A stretch of 64,000 nucleotides of DNA from Gp6-AA40 sp035293405 (lineage in GTDB: Bacteria; Acidobacteriota; Vicinamibacteria; Vicinamibacterales; UBA2999), in assembly GCA_035293405.1 (NCBI GenBank), contig DATDOE010000122.1, positions 62,001-126,000 of the forward strand, in the 5' to 3' direction. Below, in pieces: positions 27,068-34,317 of this stretch; positions within the stretch are counted from its first letter, which is position 1; each line of letters opens with the position of its first letter. The notes under the pieces were generated by a model. That model had not been told where the DNA came from, did not search any database, and worked only from the letters and a program-made list of their open reading frames with translations. Both the position numbers and the translations under genes were made by a program.

Positions 27068-27346
27068 ATGACGAGCCGCGCCGTGACCGTCGTGAACCAG
27101 TTGGGACTGCATGCGCGGGCAGCCGCCAAGTTCGTCCATCTGGCCACGCGGTTCGAGTCACACATCAGCGTCACGCGTGACACCAAGGTGATGGACGGAA
27201 AGAGCATCATGGGCATTCTTCTGCTGGCGGCTGCACGTGGGACGACGATCACCGTGGCGGCGGTCGGCCCGGACGAACAGGCCGCTGTCGACGCGCTCGC
27301 GCAGCTCGTCGAGTCAGGATTTGGTGAAGAGTCGTGGAGCGTCTGA
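27068..27346 (+). CDS. ptsH: HPr phosphocarrier protein
   Basis: Central carrier of the PTS phosphorelay between EI and EIIA. The 92-residue protein keeps the active-site His15 in NQLGLHARAAAKFV and the regulatory Ser46 in MDGKSIMGILLLAAARG. Both the EI-dependent and the HprK-dependent phosphorylation sites are therefore present, consistent with the upstream hprK. It follows the EIIA gene by 9 bases and its last 13 bases overlap the GTG start of ptsI. Confidence 0.96.
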   Translation: MTSRAVTVVNQLGLHARAAAKFVHLATRFESHISVTRDTKVMDGKSIMGILLLAAARGTTITVAAVGPDEQAAVDALAQLVESGFGEESWSV

Positions 27347-29112
27347 AAGGTATCGGGGTCTCGCCGGGTGTCGCCGTCGGACCGGCGCTGGTCGCCATCC
27401 AGCGTACGCAGGTCATCAGGTTTCCAATCGCCCTCGACCGCGTGGCGAGAGAGTTGTCGGCGCTCGAGCGCGCCCGGCAGCGCTCGCGCGAGCAACTCGA
27501 GCAGATTCGCCGGCGCATCTCTGAGCTGAAGGGATCTGATCTCGCGTCGATTTTCGACGCCCAGCTCCTGATGCTCGACGATCCGATTCTGGTCGGCCGC
27601 GCGGCCATCGTCGTCCGCGATGAACGGGTCAACGCCGAGTGGGCGGTGCAGCGCGCGCTGGATGAGATCGCCGCGGTGTTCGATAACATCGACGATCCGT
27701 ACCTGCATGAGCGCAAGGGCGACCTCCACGACGTCGCCGGGCGCCTGAGGCTGAACCTCCGGGAGGAGAAGGGCGCCCCCCGCGACCGGTTGCAGGATCT
27801 CGATACGCCGTGCGTGCTGATCGCCGACGAGCTCACGCCGTCTGTCGTAGCCCAACTCGATTGGACCCGCATCAGGGGTTTTGCGACCGATGCCGGGAGC
27901 CGAACGTATCACACGGCGATCCTGGCGCGGTCGCTCGGCGTTCCCGCGGTCGTCGGCCTTCGCGATGTCAGCCGCAGGCTTCCCCCCGGTGCATCCGTGA
28001 TTCTCGACGGCGAGACCGGCGACGTCACGATCGACCCGCCGCCCGAGATGTGCCTGGAAGCCGAGGGCATGGCCCGGCGAAACAGGATTCAGGTGACAGT
28101 CTCGCGCAACGAAGGCGGCCCGCTCGAGACCGCCGACGGTGTCCGGGTCATCCTGCAGGCCAACATCGAGCGCTCCGACGATGTCGCGGCGGCAATCGAC
28201 GCCGGTGCCGAAGGCATCGGACTGTACCGCTCTGAGTTCATGCTCGTGGGTGGACCTCCCGACATGGCCGCAGAAGAGGAGCAGTACCACGTCTACCGTC
28301 AGCTCGTGGAGCGGATGGCACCGCGTCCGGTCACGATCCGGACCTTCGACATCGACGAGCGTCAGCTGGCGCGGCCGCTCGTGGACGCAGCGCTCGACGC
28401 TCGCTGGTTCCCGGACCAGCAGCGCAGCGGGCACGCCGGGCTGCGGGGCATCCGGTTCGGCCTCGCGCAGCCGGCGATCTTCAAGACGCAGCTGCGAGCG
28501 CTCCTGCGCGCCGCCGCACACGGCTCGGTCCGGGTCATGTTCCCGTTCGTCTCATCATTGCAGGAAGTCCGCGACGCCAAAGGACTGCTCGAAGAGGCAC
28601 GCGTCGAGCTGGCCGGACGCGGAATCGACACGCCGGAGCTTCCGGTTGGAATCATGATCGAAGTGCCATCGGCGGCATTCACGGCTTCGCTGCTGGCGCG
28701 CGAGGTCGCCTTCTTCACGATCGGCACCAACGATCTGATTCAGTACACGCTGGCCGTGGACCGCACGGACGAGCGTGTGTCGGACCGATATCAGCCGCTC
28801 CATCCGGCGGTGCTCCGGTTGCTGCGCCAGGTGAGGCGGGCCGCGACGCGGCAATCGATTCCGGTCTCAGTCTGCGGCGAGATGGCCTCTGACCCGCTGT
28901 TCCTGAGGCTGCTGATCGGCTGCGGACTCACGGAGTTCAGCATGACACCAGGGGCGCTGCCGGTCGCCCGCCGCGTCGTCCGCGAAACCAACGTCGGTCA
29001 CGTGGCGCGGGTCGCCGCGCAGGTGCTGACGCTGGGCACGGTCGATGACATCGAGCGGTTCCTCAACGAAGCGTTTGCGTCGCCCGCGGGCGCAACCAGC
29101 GGCACCAGATAG
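27334..29112 (+). CDS. ptsI: Phosphoenolpyruvate-protein phosphotransferase (Enzyme I)
   Basis: Transfers phosphate from PEP to His15 of HPr. The 592-residue protein has the N-terminal HPr-binding helical domain (about 25-145). The phospho-His domain carries His193 in GSRTYHTAILARSLGVPAVVG, followed by ASVILDGETGDV. The C-terminal PEP-binding barrel has GIGLYRSEFML, RTFDIDERQL, GLRGIRFGLA, MFPFVSSLQEV, IMIEVPSAAF, TIGTNDLIQYTLAVDR and VCGEMASDP, all standard EI signatures. The N-terminus MERLKGIGVSPGVAVG from GTG 27334 overlaps ptsH by 13 bases. Together with EIIA and HPr this completes a soluble relay lacking membrane components. Confidence 0.95.
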   Translation: MERLKGIGVSPGVAVGPALVAIQRTQVIRFPIALDRVARELSALERARQRSREQLEQIRRRISELKGSDLASIFDAQLLMLDDPILVGRAAIVVRDERVNAEWAVQRALDEIAAVFDNIDDPYLHERKGDLHDVAGRLRLNLREEKGAPRDRLQDLDTPCVLIADELTPSVVAQLDWTRIRGFATDAGSRTYHTAILARSLGVPAVVGLRDVSRRLPPGASVILDGETGDVTIDPPPEMCLEAEGMARRNRIQVTVSRNEGGPLETADGVRVILQANIERSDDVAAAIDAGAEGIGLYRSEFMLVGGPPDMAAEEEQYHVYRQLVERMAPRPVTIRTFDIDERQLARPLVDAALDARWFPDQQRSGHAGLRGIRFGLAQPAIFKTQLRALLRAAAHGSVRVMFPFVSSLQEVRDAKGLLEEARVELAGRGIDTPELPVGIMIEVPSAAFTASLLAREVAFFTIGTNDLIQYTLAVDRTDERVSDRYQPLHPAVLRLLRQVRRAATRQSIPVSVCGEMASDPLFLRLLIGCGLTEFSMTPGALPVARRVVRETNVGHVARVAAQVLTLGTVDDIERFLNEAFASPAGATSGTR

Positions 29113-29122
29113 AAGGGAACGC

Positions 29123-29482
29123 ATGAGCGCACACCCCGTCACGCGCGTCGAAAAGCCGTGGGGTTACGAGATTCACTGGGCGAAGACGGACCGCTATGTC
29201 GGCAAGATCCTGCACATCAGCGCCGGTCACGCCCTGAGCCTTCAGTATCACAACAAGAAGGACGAGACGGTCTTCCTCCATTCAGGAAAGCTGCTCTATG
29301 AGATCGAGGTGAACGGCGAGCTCACCAAGCGCGAGATGTCGCCGGGCGATACCGTACACGTCACACCGAAGACCGTGCACCGGATGACGGCGATCGAGGA
29401 TTGTGATGTTCTCGAGGTCTCGACGCCGGAGCTGGACGATGTCGTGCGGCTCGAGGATCGTTACGGCCGGCAGGGGACTTAA
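29123..29482 (+). CDS. Cupin-domain protein, mannose-6-phosphate isomerase type II C-terminal-like
   Basis: A 119-residue single cupin similar to the C-terminal domain of bifunctional mannose-1-phosphate guanylyltransferase/mannose-6-phosphate isomerase. It has VEKPWGYEIHWAKT, then SLQYHNKKDETVFLHSGKL (first metal-binding motif with His and Glu) and MSPGDTVHVTPKTVHRM (second motif with His). No nucleotidyltransferase domain is attached, so it could be a stand-alone sugar-phosphate isomerase or a sugar-binding cupin. ATG 29123 follows AGAAGGGA, a good ribosome binding site. It ends the long plus-strand run and converges on ssb. Confidence 0.82.
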   Translation: MSAHPVTRVEKPWGYEIHWAKTDRYVGKILHISAGHALSLQYHNKKDETVFLHSGKLLYEIEVNGELTKREMSPGDTVHVTPKTVHRMTAIEDCDVLEVSTPELDDVVRLEDRYGRQGT

Positions 29483-29484
29483 GA

Positions 29485-29506
29485 GGGGAGAGGGAGAGGG
29501 AGAGGG
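29485..29506 (+). repeat. GGGAGA repeat with G-quadruplex motif
   Basis: Four G runs at 29485-29488, 29492-29494, 29498-29500 and 29504-29506 are separated by identical AGA loops, a canonical intramolecular G-quadruplex pattern on the plus strand. It begins two bases after the cupin stop codon. Confidence 0.7.
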
Positions 29507-29510
29507 AAAG

Positions 29511-29537
29511 CGGGGGAAGGAGAGTGTCCTCCCCCCG
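29511..29537. terminator. GC-rich hairpin between convergent cupin and ssb genes
   Basis: CGGGGGAAGGA (29511-29521) pairs with TCCTCCCCCCG (29527-29537) over 10 of 11 positions around a GAGTG loop. It lies between two convergent stop codons, a natural place for a bidirectional terminator, but no T tract follows on either side. Confidence 0.45.
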
Positions 29538-29547
29538 CCGATAGGCG

Positions 29548-29997
29548 CTAGAACGGAATGTCGTCGTCGGTCATGGGCTCCATCGGTGGCTCGTCGGGGC
29601 CTCCAGACGGTCCCTGGGAGGCGCCTCGGTCCGTGCCTCCGCCACCACTGCGGCCGCCGCCACCGCTGCCACCCCCGAGGAGCGTGACGCGATCGGCTTT
29701 GATCTCGGTGGTGTACCGCTTGTTGCCGTCCTTGTCGTCCCACTGACGCGTCTGCAGACGGCCTTCCACGTAAATCTGTTTCCCTTTGGTCAGGTACTCC
29801 TGCAGGCTCTCCGCCGGCTTACCCCAGAGCACCACGCGGTGCCATTCGGTCTTCTCCTGGCGCTGGTTATTGCGGTCGTTCCACACTTCGGTTGTCGCGA
29901 GATTGAGCGTGGCGACTGCCGCGCCGCCGGGCGTGTACCGCAGCTCGGCATCCCGCCCCAGGTTTCCCACGAGAATGACTTTGTTCACGCTTCCCAT
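29548..29997 (-). CDS. ssb: Single-stranded DNA-binding protein
   Basis: Binds and protects single-stranded DNA during replication and repair. The 149-residue protein has the OB fold (MGSVNKVILVGNLGRDAELRY, given in two parts MGSVNKVILVGNLG and RDAELRYTPGG; then NDRNNQRQEKTEWHRVVLWG and IYVEGRLQTRQW). A Gly/Ser-rich flexible linker (about 105-130) and the acidic tip MTDDDIPF that recruits partner proteins follow. The ATG at 29997 has AAAGGACG before it on the minus strand, directly downstream of a 7-bp palindrome. It is the last gene of the minus-strand group that begins with tolQ, 138 bases after cpoB. Confidence 0.96.
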   Translation of the reverse strand: MGSVNKVILVGNLGRDAELRYTPGGAAVATLNLATTEVWNDRNNQRQEKTEWHRVVLWGKPAESLQEYLTKGKQIYVEGRLQTRQWDDKDGNKRYTTEIKADRVTLLGGGSGGGGRSGGGGTDRGASQGPSGGPDEPPMEPMTDDDIPF

Positions 29998-30010
29998 GTC
30001 ACGTCCTTTC

Positions 30011-30029
30011 GGGCGAACGCTATTCGCCC
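30011..30029 (-). repeat. REP-like palindrome in the ssb leader
   Basis: GGGCGAACGCTATTCGCCC is a perfect 7-bp inverted repeat with a CGCTA loop, followed on the plus strand by CTACGG. On the ssb strand it lies just before the ribosome binding site. Palindromes of the form GGGCGAA-TTCGCCCCTA resemble dispersed REP-type elements; only this copy is seen here. Confidence 0.55.
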
Positions 30030-30135
30030 CTACGGCTGCAATGACTGCGGCCGTGCCACGTCGAGCGGGTCCGATGATCCGCCCTCTCTGAACGACACTT
30101 TACAGGTTCTTGGTGACAGCGCAGGTCACGGGCTG

Positions 30136-31014
30136 CTAGGGGCGAGGCGCCACCGCCGCCCGGCCCAGCCGATCCAGCGCCTGCTTGGCGAGTACGGCAT
30201 TGGGCGAATCCGGAAAGTTCTTCATCAGCTGTTCGTACGATGCCCGGGCGAGGTCCGTCTGCCTCAGTTGCTCTTCGGCGCGCCCACGTTTGTAGTAGGC
30301 CTCAGGCACCCACATGGATTTCGGAAAGGTTTGGATCACGGTCGTGTAGGCGTTCACCGCGTCCGGCCATCGCTTCTGTTGAGAATAGGTTTCGCCCAGC
30401 CAATACTGCGCTTCGCCGGCCGCTTCGGTGCGTGGAAACGCTCTGAGCAGCGACTCGAAGCCGCTGATCGCCGTCGCGTACGAACCGGCGTAGTAGTCGC
30501 TCTTCGCCGTTTCGAGCATCCGCGACGGGGAGAGCCCCAGCGGCGAGGCGCCTGTCGCCGGCGTGGTGGCGGGCGACGGGGCCGGCGCGTTTGGATCGAC
30601 CACTGCGCCGGGATCGGCCACGCCCCCTGCAGAGGACAGACCCAGCAACGATGGCAACGACGTCACCGTCGCTCGCAGGGCCTCGATCTCGTCTGCAAGC
30701 GACCTGAGCCGCGTGTCCGTGTCCTGCGTCCGCTCACGTATCGCATTGAGATCCGACGCCAGCCCCTTGATCAGCAACCCCTGATCAGCGAATCGCTTTT
30801 GGTCGATCTGATCGGCGGTGTCCATGCGCGCGTTGATCGCTTTCAGCGCATCGGCGAGCTGAGCCAGCGCCAGGGCGACCTGCTGGGTCTGCTCCTGGAG
30901 CATGCGGAGCTCCGCGGTCATCTGCTGGTGCTCGCGGTTCTGGGCCGCAGCCGGTCCGGCTGTCGACCACAACAGTACGAGCACGAGTGTCGATGCGATG
31001 ACGATCTTCTGCAT
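30136..31014 (-). CDS. cpoB: Tol-Pal associated periplasmic protein CpoB (YbgF)
   Basis: In E. coli CpoB links the Tol machine to peptidoglycan synthesis at the division site. The 292-residue protein has a signal peptide (MQKIVIASTLVLVLL to about residue 25). A trimerising coiled-coil follows (about 30-125, QQMTAELRMLQEQTQQVALA and later heptads), then a Pro/Ala-rich linker, and a C-terminal TPR domain (about 170-290) with repeats such as SFGSYATAIS-like blocks, AQYWLGETYSQQKRWPDAV and AYYKRGRAEEQLRQTDLA. ATG 31014 is chosen because GAGGATCAGG precedes it; the upstream in-frame TTG 31026 is less likely. It is 16 bases after pal in the tol operon. Confidence 0.92.
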   Translation of the reverse strand: MQKIVIASTLVLVLLWSTAGPAAAQNREHQQMTAELRMLQEQTQQVALALAQLADALKAINARMDTADQIDQKRFADQGLLIKGLASDLNAIRERTQDTDTRLRSLADEIEALRATVTSLPSLLGLSSAGGVADPGAVVDPNAPAPSPATTPATGASPLGLSPSRMLETAKSDYYAGSYATAISGFESLLRAFPRTEAAGEAQYWLGETYSQQKRWPDAVNAYTTVIQTFPKSMWVPEAYYKRGRAEEQLRQTDLARASYEQLMKNFPDSPNAVLAKQALDRLGRAAVAPRP

Positions 31015-31030
31015 CCTGATCCTCAATACT

Positions 31031-31609
31031 CTACTTCGACGTGATGACGAAATGTCCGCGACGATTCGCCGCCCACGCTGCGTCCGTGTGGCCCATGTCG
31101 AACGGGAACTCCTTCCCGTAACTTACGGTACGAATCCGGTCGGGCGATACGCCGAGTGACGACAGGTAGGTCTTGAGCGCCGCCGCCCGCCGCTCGCCAA
31201 GGGCGAGGTTGTACTCAGCCGTCCCACGCTCATCGCAGTGTCCTTCGACCGTGATCGCCCACGTCGCGTACTTCTTGAGGACGTTCGCGTTGGCGGTCGC
31301 GATCACGCGACCCGCATCGTCGAGCTCCGCACTGTCGAGCGGGAAGAACACCGGCTTCAGCGGGGAGTCACGGTTGAGATCGTCCAGGGATCGATTGACG
31401 ATCTCATCTTCGCCGAGACGCTGCTGCGTGACCGGCGCGTTGTCCTCGACTCGCTGCGGAGGTGCGGGGGGGGCCACCGTCACAGGCGGTGGACCGGCTT
31501 CCGCCGGGGCCGGTTGTGGAATCGCCACCTTCTTCGGGCCGCACCCGGCAACCGCGACCACGCCGAGCAGGACCATCACGATCAGGACTGCGTTCTTCGT
31601 CTTGCGCAT
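31031..31609 (-). CDS. pal: Peptidoglycan-associated lipoprotein Pal
   Basis: Outer-membrane lipoprotein that binds diaminopimelate of the cell wall and interacts with TolB, keeping the outer membrane attached during constriction. The 192-residue protein has a lipoprotein signal ending VAVAGC with lipid-modified Cys23. A Pro/Ala-rich spacer (about 30-70) follows, then the OmpA-like domain with FFPLDSAELDDAG, ITVEGHCDERGTAEYNLALG and RRAAALKTYL. Asp and Arg residues for cell-wall binding lie in HCDERGT. GAGGAAG precedes the ATG at 31609. Between it and tolB there is an unusual 16-bp tandem repeat. Confidence 0.96.
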   Translation of the reverse strand: MRKTKNAVLIVMVLLGVVAVAGCGPKKVAIPQPAPAEAGPPPVTVAPPAPPQRVEDNAPVTQQRLGEDEIVNRSLDDLNRDSPLKPVFFPLDSAELDDAGRVIATANANVLKKYATWAITVEGHCDERGTAEYNLALGERRAAALKTYLSSLGVSPDRIRTVSYGKEFPFDMGHTDAAWAANRRGHFVITSK

Positions 31610-31620
31610 CAGCTTCCTCG

Positions 31621-31716
31621 CTCTACTCAGTGCTTGCTCTACTCAGTGCTTGCTCTACTCCGTGCTTGCTCTACTCCGTGCTTGCTCAATTCCGTGCTTG
31701 CTCTGTTCAACGCTAG
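31621..31716. repeat. 16-bp tandem repeat between tolB and pal, six units
   Basis: Units start at 31621, 31637, 31653, 31669, 31685 and 31701. The first two read CTCTACTCAGTGCTTG, the next two CTCTACTCCGTGCTTG, the fifth CTCAATTCCGTGCTTG, and the sixth has decayed. The array spans the whole tolB-pal gap and includes the tolB stop codon in its last unit. Confidence 0.93.
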
Positions 31717-33086
31717 TTCGACCACGCCGGCGTCTGGTTGTTCCCCTCGCGCGTGATCTGGCGCAAACCGCGACCGTCGCGGCCCATCGTAAAGATCTGC
31801 GTCATTCGACCGGCTCGTGTTGACGTGAACGCGAGGTGCCTGCCGCCGGGCGAGTAGGCCGGGCTCTCGTTGCTGCCTTCGCCGAACGTCAGCTGAGTGG
31901 TCATGCTCGACGAGAGGGCGTAGACCTTGATGTCGAACCCGGGACCCGTGCGGCCCGCAAAGGCGATCTCGTTGAAGGGCGCCGGCGACCACGTCGGTCG
32001 ATCGGCCTCCGACTCCGACGTCGTGAGCCGCCGCAGGTTCGAACCGTCAGCACTCATCACGTAGATCTGCGGCCTGCCGGTACGATCCGAGGTAAACGCA
32101 ATCTGCGAGCCAGTCGGCGACCACGTGGGCGTGGTATCTGCGGCCGGATGGTTCGTCAGCCGGCGGATGTTCGAGCCGTCGACGTTCATCACGTAAATCT
32201 CCGGATTCCCGTCGCGGCCCGACATGAACGCGATCTGCTTTCCGTCCGGCGAATACACCGGCAGGTAGTTCGTCCCGACACCCTTCGTCGGGTTTTGCAT
32301 CACGCCCTGATAGATGAGCGACACAAAGATATCGGGGTTGGGACGGTAGGTGGTATAGGTCAACGCCCTCGCATCGGGCGACCAGGACGGGTTGACGTTC
32401 AACTGTCGACTGACCGTGAGCCGTTTCTGGTTCGCGCCGTCGTAGTCGGCGATGTAGACCTCTTTGACTTGCCGCTTCTCCACGGTACCGCCGAGGGGTA
32501 CGCCATTGCGATCGGAGATGTAGGCCAGCTTGGTGCGTGCGACGCCCTTCAACGCCCGCTGCTGGTCGTGAATCTCGTCCGAGATCGTGTGCGCGTACAG
32601 CCGCGGATTCGTCGTGCTGCCGCCGTACTCTTTTGCAAAGACAGACTGCCGGGTACGCACGTTGAACAGCCGTACCTGGATCCGGAGATCGTTCCCGGTA
32701 CGTTGAATCGTCCCGAACACGACGGCGTCGGCGCCAAGCTCACGCCAGGAGGCGAACGGGATCTGCTCGACGGTCCGTGCAACGGGGACGCTGCCGTAGG
32801 TGTCGCGCGGGACCATGTAGAACTCGCGTTCGAAGTTCAGGTCGTCCCAGAGCACCTGTCCGATCGTCTTGGCGACGTCGGCAGCGTCGGGACTGAGCGC
32901 CACGAAATCTGGGACGGCGAACTTCGGCGGTGTTCCGGCGGAATCACCATTGATCACCAGGGACACTTCGGACGGTTGCTGCGCCTGTCGGACCGCCCCC
33001 GGCGTCGCCGGCACCATGAAGACCGCCGCAACGCCGAGCGTCACCGTGCTTACAACCAACTTCCACGTCATCAGATGTGTTGTCAT
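31713..33086 (-). CDS. tolB: Tol-Pal system beta-propeller protein TolB
   Basis: Periplasmic protein linking TolA to Pal. The 457-residue protein has an N-terminal signal (hydrophobic core about residues 8-28) and the TolB N-terminal domain (DFVALSPDAADVAKTIGQVL to about 170, with WRELGADAVVFGTI). A six-bladed propeller of WD40-like/PD40 repeats follows, with FMSGRDGNPEIYVMNVDGS, FTSDRTGRPQIYVMSADGS and FTSTRAGRMTQIFTMGRDG. The stop lies within a 16-bp repeat array. The ATG at 33086 is 2 bases after the tolA-like stop; a GTG at 33092 that overlaps that stop is equally possible. Confidence 0.95.
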   Translation of the reverse strand: MTTHLMTWKLVVSTVTLGVAAVFMVPATPGAVRQAQQPSEVSLVINGDSAGTPPKFAVPDFVALSPDAADVAKTIGQVLWDDLNFEREFYMVPRDTYGSVPVARTVEQIPFASWRELGADAVVFGTIQRTGNDLRIQVRLFNVRTRQSVFAKEYGGSTTNPRLYAHTISDEIHDQQRALKGVARTKLAYISDRNGVPLGGTVEKRQVKEVYIADYDGANQKRLTVSRQLNVNPSWSPDARALTYTTYRPNPDIFVSLIYQGVMQNPTKGVGTNYLPVYSPDGKQIAFMSGRDGNPEIYVMNVDGSNIRRLTNHPAADTTPTWSPTGSQIAFTSDRTGRPQIYVMSADGSNLRRLTTSESEADRPTWSPAPFNEIAFAGRTGPGFDIKVYALSSSMTTQLTFGEGSNESPAYSPGGRHLAFTSTRAGRMTQIFTMGRDGRGLRQITREGNNQTPAWSN

Positions 33087-33088
33087 GA

Positions 33089-33853
33089 TCACCGCTGATA
33101 GTCGAATCGCATGTGAACCGTCAGTGTCGGGTTGGGGAACGCCTGCGGCAAGGCGGGCAGCCGCGTCAGTTGAAGCGCACGCATCGACGCATTGTCGAGC
33201 GCCACGAATCCGCTCGACTTCTCAACCTGAGGATCCTCGATCGTGCCGTTTCGCAGGATGGTGAACTTCATCGTCGTCGAGCCGACCACGCCCTGGTTCT
33301 GCTCCCACGGCCGCTTGATGATCGTGACCATCTGCTCGAGATATTCAACGCAGCAGAAATCGGTGACGTCGAGCTGGATCGGGCTGCCGTTGCCCCCAGC
33401 ACTGCTCAAGCCAAACCCCACGCCGGGCGCGCGTTGGCCACGGGCGTTACCGTCGCGTGGCTCGCTCCCGGTGTTCGCCGTCCGGGCAGTCGCTTCAGGC
33501 GGAGCCTGCGTCGGCTTTGCTGGCGATCGCGTGCGGCCGCGAGGGTCGGGCAGGCTCATCACAGGAGCCTTGGCCGCAGGCGGGGTCTCAGGCGCTTTCG
33601 GCGCTTCTTGAGGAGGAGGGGCCTGCACGGCCTGTCCGCCGATCTGCGTGATTCCGCCAGTGCGCGGACCTGGCGCGCCACTAAGGCTGACCGTCATCAC
33701 CGTACGCGGCGTCTCGTCAGCACTGGGACCCGGCCAGAGCAACGCGAGCACAACGATTCCGATGTGCCCGGCAACCGACCATACGATCATCGCCTTGAGG
33801 CCTTCCGGCTCCCGCCCGCGTGCGACGATGATGTCGGTGACGGTCTCAATCAT
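33089..33853 (-). CDS. TolA/TonB-like energy-transducing protein
   Basis: A 254-residue protein in the TolA position of the tol operon. It has one N-terminal membrane helix (about residues 24-42, MIVWSVAGHIGIVVLALL), a Pro/Ala-rich periplasmic linker (about 70-140), and a C-terminal TonB/TolA-type domain of about 95 residues ending TVHMRFDYQR. The linker is short and proline-rich, more TonB-like than the long helical TolA of E. coli. An adjacent Cys pair (DVTDFCCVEYLE) sits at the start of the C-terminal domain and may form a disulphide. Transmits the force of TolQ/TolR to TolB and Pal. ATG 33853 is preferred over TTG 33862, which would overlap tolR. Confidence 0.85.
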   Translation of the reverse strand: MIETVTDIIVARGREPEGLKAMIVWSVAGHIGIVVLALLWPGPSADETPRTVMTVSLSGAPGPRTGGITQIGGQAVQAPPPQEAPKAPETPPAAKAPVMSLPDPRGRTRSPAKPTQAPPEATARTANTGSEPRDGNARGQRAPGVGFGLSSAGGNGSPIQLDVTDFCCVEYLEQMVTIIKRPWEQNQGVVGSTTMKFTILRNGTIEDPQVEKSSGFVALDNASMRALQLTRLPALPQAFPNPTLTVHMRFDYQR

Positions 33854-33858
33854 GATGG

Positions 33859-34317
33859 TCAACGCGTCGGCAGTTCGGTCACGACACCAGCCGTCTGCAC
33901 TCCGGCAGCCTTCAACTGGTCGAAGACGTCCATCAGATGCTGAACACTCAGCTCGCTGTCGGCGCGGATAAAGACCTGCTTGTCCGTGCGATTGATCATG
34001 AGCTGCCGCAGGCGCTCGGCCAGTACGGTTATCCCCACGGGTTCCTTGCCAAGGACCACGCGTCGATCCTTTCTGAACGACGCTGGGACATCGATGAAGG
34101 TCCGCTCGCTCGAGATCTCCTGCGCCCGTCGTGCGACTGGGAGATTGACCTCAACGCCGCGCTGCAGCATCGGCGCCGCCACCATGAAGATGATGAGCAG
34201 CACCAGCATGACGTCGACGAGCGGAATCACGTTGATCTCCGCCAGGGTCGGCCCCACTCGCCGGCCTCGCTGATGACGGCCGCCGGCGTTCGGCGCGGAA
34301 GCGATGACCTTCGGCAT
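33859..34317 (-). CDS. tolR: TolR/ExbD family proton channel subunit
   Basis: Part of the TolQ-TolR motor driven by proton flow. The 152-residue protein has a short basic cytoplasmic N-terminus and one membrane helix containing the essential Asp35 (EINVIPLVDVMLVLLIIFMV). The periplasmic ExbD domain (about 60-150) has VNLPVA, VFIRADSELSVQHLMDV and GVQTAGVVTE. Its ATG overlaps the tolQ stop by one base (TAATG), so the two are coupled. TolR is preferred over ExbD because tolB, pal and cpoB follow. Confidence 0.95.
   Translation of the reverse strand: MPKVIASAPNAGGRHQRGRRVGPTLAEINVIPLVDVMLVLLIIFMVAAPMLQRGVEVNLPVARRAQEISSERTFIDVPASFRKDRRVVLGKEPVGITVLAERLRQLMINRTDKQVFIRADSELSVQHLMDVFDQLKAAGVQTAGVVTELPTR

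Noticed and set aside
31836..33098. 420-codon plus-strand frame opposite tolB
   Set aside because: tolB propeller repeats on the other strand are certain; this is a shadow.
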